Of a stretch of 14,587 nucleotides of DNA, positions 8,087 through 14,587 are shown piece by piece. Where the stretch lies: contig JADNYV010000839.1 of the NCBI GenBank assembly GCA_015501055.1, positions 1-14,587 of the forward strand, read 5' to 3'. Source of the DNA: Mucidula mucida. Taxonomy: Eukaryota; Basidiomycota; Agaricomycetes; Agaricales; Physalacriaceae. Below the pieces are notes generated by a model, which ran no database searches, was not told the origin of the DNA, and saw only the letters and a program-made list of their open reading frames with translations. The position numbers and the translations under genes are program-made. Position 1 is the stretch's first letter; each line of letters starts with the position of its first letter.

Positions 8087-11000
8087 TCAATCCGTGGAGT
8101 CCATATGATCATCTTTTGCGCCCTTGGCATCTTCTGGGGAGTCTTCAATCCGCTCCTGTAATGTCCGCATCCGATCGCGCAATGTTGTCCGAGACGACCC
8201 GGCCCCAGACGCCTCTTGGAAAGCACTTCGCGATAACTGATTCATGAGCGAAGTTCTCGCTGGTTGTCTGGGAGGCGCCTCCCGTAGCCGCTGAGTCAAA
8301 GGTGGAATTTGGTCAGCCTGGAGACGGTCTTCCAACGTGTTTGCCAGCCTATCTCCAGTTACGCTGCCTTCTCCAGCATTCCCTTCACCTCCGCGCCGAG
8401 ATCTCCTGTGGCTGCCGGCTCTGGTGCCTCTGACGGTGGTATTGTTCACTTCCTCATGCATGAGGAACATGCCTAAGGAGGATCAAACTCTTGAAACCAC
8501 ATAAGGATAGTCTCTTTCCACCGGCGGCGTGGCTTCCGAAGCAGACAAGGGTGAGATGTCGACTTCCGATTGAAATTCTCGCATGTACGCTAGAGATTGT
8601 TGATCATGTTGTCGGTGGCGGATGCGTTGGGCGAAGGATTCGGAAGCACTGCTCCTCATATGCTGCCACAGGTCCGCTGCAACCTGCTCGATACGGAGCT
8701 CGTGGAAGGCAGACATCGTGCCAGTCAGAATAAGAACGTCTTGCACACGGGCGCCTTGTACCCATAACTCCCTACTCCCATTAGAAGTTGTCCTCAAAAA
8801 CATCTGTCGGATAGAGAACCCTTCCGTGCTTGTGCGCGCCGATGCTGTCAAAAGGCACAGAGCATAGTCAATGGTAGTTTCCGCGGGAAGGGGGCTAATC
8901 TGGGCATATGCGGAATCAAGGAGGTTCGGGGGTTCTACCTGAGTGGTGTCTGAGGATATGTTGAGTATATCAGTCTGAACTGGTCTACTCTCAGCGGTGG
9001 TGGAGTTATTCGGTTTACTAGCGCTTTGAGTCTGCATGGCGCATGGAGGAGGTCGAGTCCTGCCGCTGGCTGGATTCAGATTGAATAGCCGCTCCCTCGG
9101 AATGTTTTCTACGGGATGAATAATGGCGTCCCTCATTGAGAAGTTACACGGCAGATTGGTGTTTCGTGGACTTCGGCTTCGCACGTTGGGACCATAGCGT
9201 GGGGGCGATTGACGCGTGAAGCAACTAGTGTCGTCTCTCCTTGCTGGAGAAGGGCTACAACGACAAGGCAAAGGGGACCGAGGTCTACCAAACGGCGATC
9301 AAAACACTTGGTGCCGTGGGTATAGCGCGAAGTTGAAGATCTATCTGGAGAAGGAGACCGCCTGGACGATCCATAGCGGATAGGGGAAACCCTTCTGTCA
9401 GGTAAGGGCAAAAACCGACGAGAGGAATCTCGGTGAGTGCGATGGGTACTTGCGCGCCTCAACGGGGATCTCGAAGACCGTCCTCTTTGACCGAAACCTG
9501 CGCTCGAGTTGGTTTCCGAGGATGAGGGTACGGCTGAGGATGAGGATTCGGCGATATCCTCGATGGGCAGCTCTGCATTAGGCGCGGCGCTATCAGCAGC
9601 CACACTGTCTAATTGGGGAGAGCCTAGTTCCGAAACAGGCGCGGCGCTATGAGCAGCCACACTGACTAATTTGGGAGCGCCTTCACCTATCGGTTCTGAA
9701 GTAGGCGCGGCACTATCAGCAGCCACACTATCCACTTGCATAGCCGTTCCGGCTTCCTCGTTGATTTCTTCGTTCAGATCCACTACAGCTTCAGATTGAG
9801 AGGCTGGGTAGGTATTGATCATGGCTTCATCGTCCGTGTAGTCGTCTCCGTAATCAACCTGGTACTCCTCCTCGTCGAGTCAAGCCATGTCGTCCGCTAT
9901 CCTTTTGTTGCCTTGAGTGGAGGTGTTGTTTTGAGTCGCAAATGCAGGGATGGATAAGCTGGCCGAGCCGGCTGGGGCTTGGATATCGAAGTAAATCCAG
10001 TCGGAGGGAAGCGCGCGTATTAAGAATAGACGATCTTCTTGCCTTCGCTCCTGGTAGAAATGGTATCGTATTGGCATTGACACACCATAGATATCTGTTT
10101 GCTCGTAATATCCCCTCAATTCTTTTTCCCAGTTGACACTTCGTAACGCGATTTTCCATAGACGTTGTCTATCATACATCACCCGACATCCCAAAGCCGT
10201 TATCTTTTTGAAAGCCGCATCACTGACTTGCAAAATGACGTCCTCGAGATCTTCGTGCTCCGCCCAAGGTTCCCACCTGCCCGTTCTGTTTTAACAAATG
10301 GCTGGAGGTTTTACCCATCTCTGCTCTCCGACCAATTCCCGCATTTCGCCTATGTAGTAGTGAATATTGAAATGAAAAGGTTGCAGGCGTTCGTCGTTCT
10401 CCCTCGCTGACTTTGCCTGAGCTATCAGGGTTTGTACATGCCTTCGAGAAGCGTCTCGGTAGTCGATGAAGGATCCTCTGATACTCTCCTCTGCTGTTAA
10501 AAGACGAGTACCCAGAGAGGACGAGGGATAAACGAACGGGGTGTGTTCAGGAGCCCAGGAATGAGGAAAAGTAAGTTGATAGTGCGGGTGATTCCTGATG
10601 TTGAGCTGAGCCAGGTTATGTGGGAGAGCCTCTTCTCCGGTGAGGATCGCGACTCCGTCAGGGTGTTGATCTACTTGTTGGAGCACGTAAAGCGGCGTCT
10701 GCATAACTAAGGCCAGGAACCACGCCATATCCGTGTCGCAGTCATATATCCAACACCCGACACACATTCCTTCTGCGGGCGGCAGAGTCTGCTGAATTCG
10801 ACCTTGTTCCTCTTTCGAAATAATCTCCTTCCTCCATGCAGGCAATCCTTCGGGCGGAAACAACATGAAGAACTGCACAAACATGTCTTTCTCCTTCATA
10901 CCTCTCTGTATAGCCGCGACCTTCCTCACCGATTCTTGGAAACTGGACAAGGAGTCCAATAAGCGAATGTCATTGTTCATGGGATACATAGGTCGATCCT

Positions 11001-11811
11001 CCCAGAAATCTCGGATCACTTCTCCTTGCACGTTCTGAAGTGCTTTAATACTGCTATCCAGCTGATCATTGCGGGTGAGAAGAGCGCTGACGAAGGGGGG
11101 CCAAATTCGATTGGCTAGCCTTTCGCCCCCCATGAACATCCGTCCTACACTGATCCTTTCTGCTAGTACTTGCTTGAAGGGTGCGTAGGATGACTCATAT
11201 TCCCGGACAATGACACTCAACCATGGCCGACGGGCGGAGTATAACTGTGGTACTTGTGTAAAGTCGAATCGGCCAAGACCCCCATCCGCGAAAAGTGACG
11301 ATGACTGAATTCCCGTTCTAGGGTTCAGATCAGAGGGATAAGGGCCGGGGTAGTAAGGGCAGGCGTTTGAAGGATTGTAGCCGTACGAGCTGGATGAGAA
11401 GGCAACGTTGGGACTCCATATGGTAAGATGAGCGGGAGAGTCTGCGTTATTCATTACCCAGTCGAAGTGGAGGGAGAGGGGAGGAGTATCTGGTACGCCA
11501 GGAAGGGAAGCTTTGATTCCGAGCGCTAAATCAGGGTGGATCTCTGCCCAGTAACGCTCTGGAATTAGGACCGTAAGAACTGGGAATTCCCGACCATTGA
11601 CAGAGCCAAGATGGGCTGGATGCCGCACTTGTTTTTCGACATCGGAATCCACGAAGGATGAACGTCTGTCACCTAAAAGCCACACCACCGTCCTATCTAT
11701 GGCGGCGCTATAGCGGCCACCACTGAATGTCGGTTCGGGAAGTCTCTGCACCTTCTTGACGACGGCGCTATAGCAGCCATCAATCTTGAGCTTGGTGGGA
11801 GCGGGCTTCAT
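8087..11811 (-). pseudogene. Long unknown ORF downstream of pol in the chromovirus
   Basis: About 1,240 codons. The best start is ATG at 11811-11809 (ACC before it, A at -3). Earlier in-frame codons back to 11841 include a GTG but no ATG. The frame is uninterrupted for 506 codons to TAA at 10291-10293, continues in the same frame to TGA at 9880-9882, and runs on to about 9300. A frameshift near 9270-9330 moves it into the frame that runs to TGA 8483-8485 and on to TGA 8087-8089. The first 650 residues look globular (many Trp, Tyr, Phe), without signal peptide, transmembrane segment or zinc knuckle. An acidic stretch, SVAADSAAP-type repeats and an Arg/Ser-rich segment follow. The tail is predicted polar and partly helical. 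No family recognised. It could be a structural or accessory protein of the element or a captured host gene. Gag is possible in principle but would be out of its usual 5' place. Confidence 0.6.
9568..9732 (-). repeat. Imperfect repeats encoding SVAADSAAP-like units
   Basis: Three copies of a sequence starting GGCGCGGC(G/A)CTAT on the plus strand lie at 9581, 9638 and 9704 (spacing 57 and 66 nt, whole codons). On the coding strand they give SVAADSAAP, SVAAHSAAP and SVAADSAAP inside the disordered part of the second retroelement frame. Confidence 0.8.
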
Positions 11812-11862
11812 GGTGGAAAGAGAGAGGCGAGATGTTCCCACGAACTCAATTCTCCTTCCTAC

Positions 11863-13538
11863 CTAGGCAATCTTTCCCACGCCTAAAATAGAACCGTTGT
11901 ACAACCGACAAAGTTGGGGCGCATTTCTGAGCGAGTACTCCGATACCCATGAATCATCCGTCGGGTCGTAGTCCTTCCACCGTACTAGGTATTTTCGTTG
12001 TATCCCGGCTTTTGTCTTGAGGTCCTTGTGTCCTAGGATAGCTTCTACTTCGTATTCCTCCGTTTCTACCTTGAGTTCCCTCGTATCCGGTAAGGTGGTC
12101 CTTTCTCCAAATTGTTTGTCCGAAGGGATGTAACGCTTGAGATGCTCCAAATTGATCACTGGATGCATCGGGTACGTGTCCGGCAGACAAAGACAATAGA
12201 CTAAGGGGTTAATATGTTCCATCACTTCAAAAGGTCTGATGGTCCTCTGAACCAGTTTCTTCCCCGTGCCTTCAACGTCGATAAGTTCCATGGTATGAGG
12301 ATTGATCAGTACTAGGTCTCCGGGAGACAGTTCCTTCACCGCGCGACGTCCTTTGTTGTACGATCGAGCTTGTCGTTCCTGTGCTAGAGCTAAAGCATCC
12401 CTAGCGGCTTCTCAATGAGCTTGGAGAGAGTCTGACCAGTCTTGTCCTTTCTGGCCTAGGTAAGCAGGACGTTTGGGGCTGCTTTGATCTCAAAGAATGG
12501 CTGCTGCTGTTATCTGTGGCTCATACCCCAGCAGTAATGAGTTAGGAGTTCGACCAGTGGATGAATGTACTGAAGAGTTATAAGCCCGAGCCACTTTGCT
12601 AAGCCATTTTGACCAGGAAGTACGATCCTTCGCCACATATGCGCGTAACATCTGCTCGATTGTCGCATTTAGGATTTCGGTTTGCCCATCCGTCTGAGGA
12701 TGATGCGAGGTAGAGACAGCAAGTACGCCACCGTACTGTTCCATAACTGAACGCCAGAATTTGGATGTCCATCTCTTGTCTCGATCCGCTATAAGCCTGT
12801 CGGGCATCCCATAGACGTTGATGACCTTTTCGACGAATACTCTTGCGAATTCGAATTGGTCCATAGTTCCGTGAGTGGGGAGTATCAGGGCGTATTTTGT
12901 AAGCTTGTCCACCACAACGAGAATTGTGTCGTATGCTTGGGTTCCAGAAGGCGGTAAACCTGTAATTAAGTTGAGCGAAATCGTGGAGAAAGGGCGGTGT
13001 GGTATATGGGCTGGTCGTAATCCACCCATCCCTGCTTGTCGGTCGATCTTAATCTTCTGACAAACGTCGCAAGAACGGGCAAACTCTTGGGTATCCTTAG
13101 AGAGGTCCTTCCAATAGAAAAGCTCCCTCATTCTCAAGTAGAACTTTGTAGGTCCTTTATGAGCTGATTCGTACGCTGTCTCGTGCATGCGCTTCAGAAT
13201 TTCTGGAACGAGGGACAAGGGAACACATAGACGGTGCTTCCAGTCAGCGTCAACGAAGTAGAGCAATCTGTTGCTGCCTTTCACGAATCGTGAGGGTGTC
13301 AAGGGAGTGGAAGGGTTAGCGATTTCCGTGACATAGTAGCTCTTGAGGATCAATCCCTGGAATATCCTTCTACAAATCGACGTTTCATCCCCTCATCCAA
13401 GCCGACTAGTAAGTGCGCTTCATCTTCTTTGTTCGGGCCATCAGGTACATCTGCCTCTTTGATTGGTAGCGGATATGTCCAATGATCATCTTTAGGTGGG
13501 CTTTTCTGAGAACTCTTGGAGTAACTGGAGCTTGTCAC
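11863..13538 (-). pseudogene. Chromovirus pol 3' part: integrase plus chromodomain, inactivated
   Basis: Inserts element cDNA into the genome when intact. The linker (13538-13350, ending EGYSRD) is out of frame with the integrase by one base. The integrase (13353 on) has an HHCC zinc finger (H57, H65, C95, C98 counted from 13353) and a core opening ISLNLITGLPPS, where the usual Asp is Asn (codon 12972-12970). D190 in LIADRDKRWTSKFW and E226 in PQTDGQTEILN keep the D-x35-E spacing. Two in-frame TGA codons (12490-12492 and 12412-12414) interrupt the otherwise continuous frame before the C-terminal region (MHPVINLEHLKRYIPS). The chromodomain follows (YEVEAILGHK through KYLVRWKDYD to WVSEYSLRNAP), with cage-type aromatics Tyr, Trp and Tyr present. 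The frame ends at TAG 11863-11865. Reverse transcriptase and RNase H are missing upstream. Confidence 0.9.
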
Positions 13539-13707
13539 CCTATGCTGTACCCTTATTATAATACAGTGCTCTAATTAGAGGGCACTGTATTACAATACAG
13601 GCTCTAATTAGAACCGACGCTATGGCGGGGCTGTATTATAATACGGGCGGGTCTGTATTATAATACGGGACCGCCTGCCTAATACAGCAAATAGCGGGTA
13701 CAGGGTG
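13536..13707. mobile_element. MITE-like palindrome-rich element
   Basis: About 170 bp of non-coding sequence with ends in inverted orientation: CACCC, four bases, then CTGTACCC on the left (13536-13552) against GGGTACAGGGTG on the right (13696-13707). Inside are repeated palindromes: GTATTATAATAC twice near 13633 and 13655, CTCTAATTAGAG near 13570, and a hairpin pairing around it (ACAGTGC..GGCACTGT). No transposase is encoded. No clear target-site duplication is seen. It lies exactly where retroelement homology stops. Confidence 0.55.
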
Positions 13708-13828
13708 CGGCGCCGTGGCTGGGTCAGCTGTGCCGTGATGCCGGGCTCGGTGAGCATTGCCGTGACTCGGTCATTCCCGAGGAATCACGGGCACGTCCCA
13801 ATCCGGATGCATGCGCGTCCGGGCGCCC

Positions 13829-14215
13829 GCGCACCCGTTCAGCGCCTGCGCCACACATCCTGCAGACATAAATTATCTTCTCAGTGAGTGTCTACTACTG
13901 TCGGACCATATCCCGATTGATCCCAGCAGCTGAACGTTCTTTTTTGCGCACTACCCCCGGTGCCCCGCTGTAATCCGCACCCGCGCACCCGTTCAGCGGC
14001 GGCGCCACACATTACAGAGCCTCAATCATCGTCTCAATTACTTTGTACTGCAGTAGGACTATATTCCGACTCATTCCGGCAGCTCAGCATTCATTAATAC
14101 GCACTGCCCCCAGATCCGAACATCACCCACGTGATTGAACCCAGCGGGTACTCAGCACGCCCGCTACACATTACTGGTACCATGCAGCGATTAATATAGA
14201 CGCCACAGAGTGCCA
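13829..14215. repeat. Degenerate tandem repeat, about 154-bp period
   Basis: GCGCACCCGTTCAGCG at 13829 recurs at 13983. After each copy the order CGCCACACAT .. CAGCAGCTgaACG / CAGCtCAGCa .. GCGCACTaCCCCC / aCGCACTgCCCCC is kept. A third, shorter and more diverged unit begins near 14148 (GCGGGTACTCAGCACGCCCG, then CTACACATTAC). Units 1 and 2 match well at these anchors and poorly between them. No coding capacity is apparent. Possibly a satellite-like array or remnants of LTR/promoter repeats. Confidence 0.55.
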
Positions 14216-14587
14216 TACTTGCCTACTTGTGCTTACCTTGGATATCATGGCCTTAAATTTCTCGCCGCCGCCACATCATCGTCAAATCCGGAAATATCCG
14301 GATCCAACCAAAACACGCCCGCTTTGCTACCTCGTCGGGACAGACGATTACACGGAACATCACTGAGCATTGAGTGACAAATGTGTGTAGCTACGTACTC
14401 GAAGTATCAATAAATGCCAGTTAACACAGATAGTGCACTGTCTCCGTGAACTTGACGGCTCATTCCCGTAACTGCCTAATTGGGAAGTCCGCTTCGTTCA
14501 CAGCGCGCTGTCTCTTCTCACTGTTACAATCTCATATTCTTTTCCTAGCCATGCTATGACAATCAGATGTTATTGGTGTACACTACA
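14216..14587. other. No supported gene at right edge
   Basis: A 39-codon plus-strand ORF (14247-14366) begins with an ATG but resembles nothing. The end of the window is pyrimidine-rich (CTGTCTCTTCTCACTG and beyond) with an ATG at 14571 open to the edge, which would suit a gene start beyond the window. That cannot be judged from seven codons. Confidence 0.3.

Larger units (their letters stand above)
7747..13540 (-). mobile_element. 5'-truncated, inactivated Ty3/gypsy chromovirus
   Basis: A minus-strand retrotransposon remnant. Order along the element: end of the RNase H-integrase linker, integrase, chromodomain, a long second reading frame, polypurine tract, and 3' LTR. Gag, protease, reverse transcriptase, RNase H and the 5' LTR are absent; coding homology stops at about 13540 where a MITE-like repeat begins. 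Integrase next to a C-terminal chromodomain defines chromoviruses, whose chromodomain can direct insertion to particular chromatin. A frameshift near 13350, several in-frame stops and a mutated catalytic residue show it is dead. The extra reading frame after pol is the unusual part. Confidence 0.85.

Noticed and set aside
10291..11841. Reading the second retroelement frame as an envelope-like gene, or starting it at the GTG at 11841
   Set aside because: No signal peptide, transmembrane segment or furin-like site is visible. An ATG in good context at 11811 is a better start for a eukaryotic frame than GTG.
13551..13690. Palindromes read as transcription terminators or tRNA-like structures
   Set aside because: No adjacent oriented gene or T-run pattern, and no tRNA arms; they are better explained as internal repeats of a MITE-like element.
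14247..14366. 39-codon ORF as a small gene
   Set aside because: Too short, with no homologue recognised and no splice or context support.

Overview
The window looks like repeat-rich nuclear DNA of a filamentous basidiomycete, most likely an Agaricomycete. The evidence is very short spliceosomal introns (46-55 nt, GTRNGY donors, TAG/CAG/AAG acceptors), an F-box/leucine-rich type protein, a four-exon gene resembling the Mug135-like family, an aldehyde dehydrogenase relic with intron remnants, and a chromodomain Ty3/gypsy retrotransposon. Species cannot be fixed from the sequence. No tRNA, rRNA or CRISPR array was seen.

Left part (1-6620). The 3' part of an F-box-like gene runs off the left edge (+ strand, to about 1301, one 47-nt intron). 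After weakly supported sequence come a decayed spliced gene of unknown family (- strand, about 2313-3110), a truncated and frameshifted aldehyde dehydrogenase relic (- strand, 3304-4089), and an unassigned open frame (- strand, 4055-4300). The best-supported intact host gene is at 4933-5787 (+): four exons, 237 aa, with a central heptad-repeat coiled coil. A second decayed copy of the unknown 2313-3110 family lies at about 6109-6620 (+); the two share a 17-residue motif.

Middle (6627-7671). There is a long inverted repeat with arms of about 330 bp and a 299-bp spacer. The arms are about 97% identical and, apart from a small indel zone at the outer edge, differ only by transitions, mostly at CpG. 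A separate perfect 20-bp inverted repeat follows.

Right part (7747-13540). A 5'-truncated, inactivated Ty3/gypsy chromovirus lies on the minus strand. Reading 3' to 5' along the element: a probable 3' LTR (7747-8064), a polypurine tract, a very long extra reading frame of unknown function (about 1,240 codons, 8087-11811), and the end of pol with chromodomain and integrase (11863-13538). Reverse transcriptase, RNase H, gag and the 5' LTR are missing. The truncated end coincides with a palindrome-rich MITE-like element (13536-13707). Degenerate 154-bp tandem repeats follow (13829 onward), with no convincing gene to the right edge.

How the parts relate. Five TGA stops in the retroelement could each derive from CGA. 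The first integrase catalytic Asp codon has become Asn in a CpG context, and most differences between the long inverted-repeat arms are CpG transitions. This fits decay driven by cytosine methylation of repeats. The least explained part is the long reading frame downstream of pol: it shows no obvious transmembrane or signal segment and matches no family I recognise.
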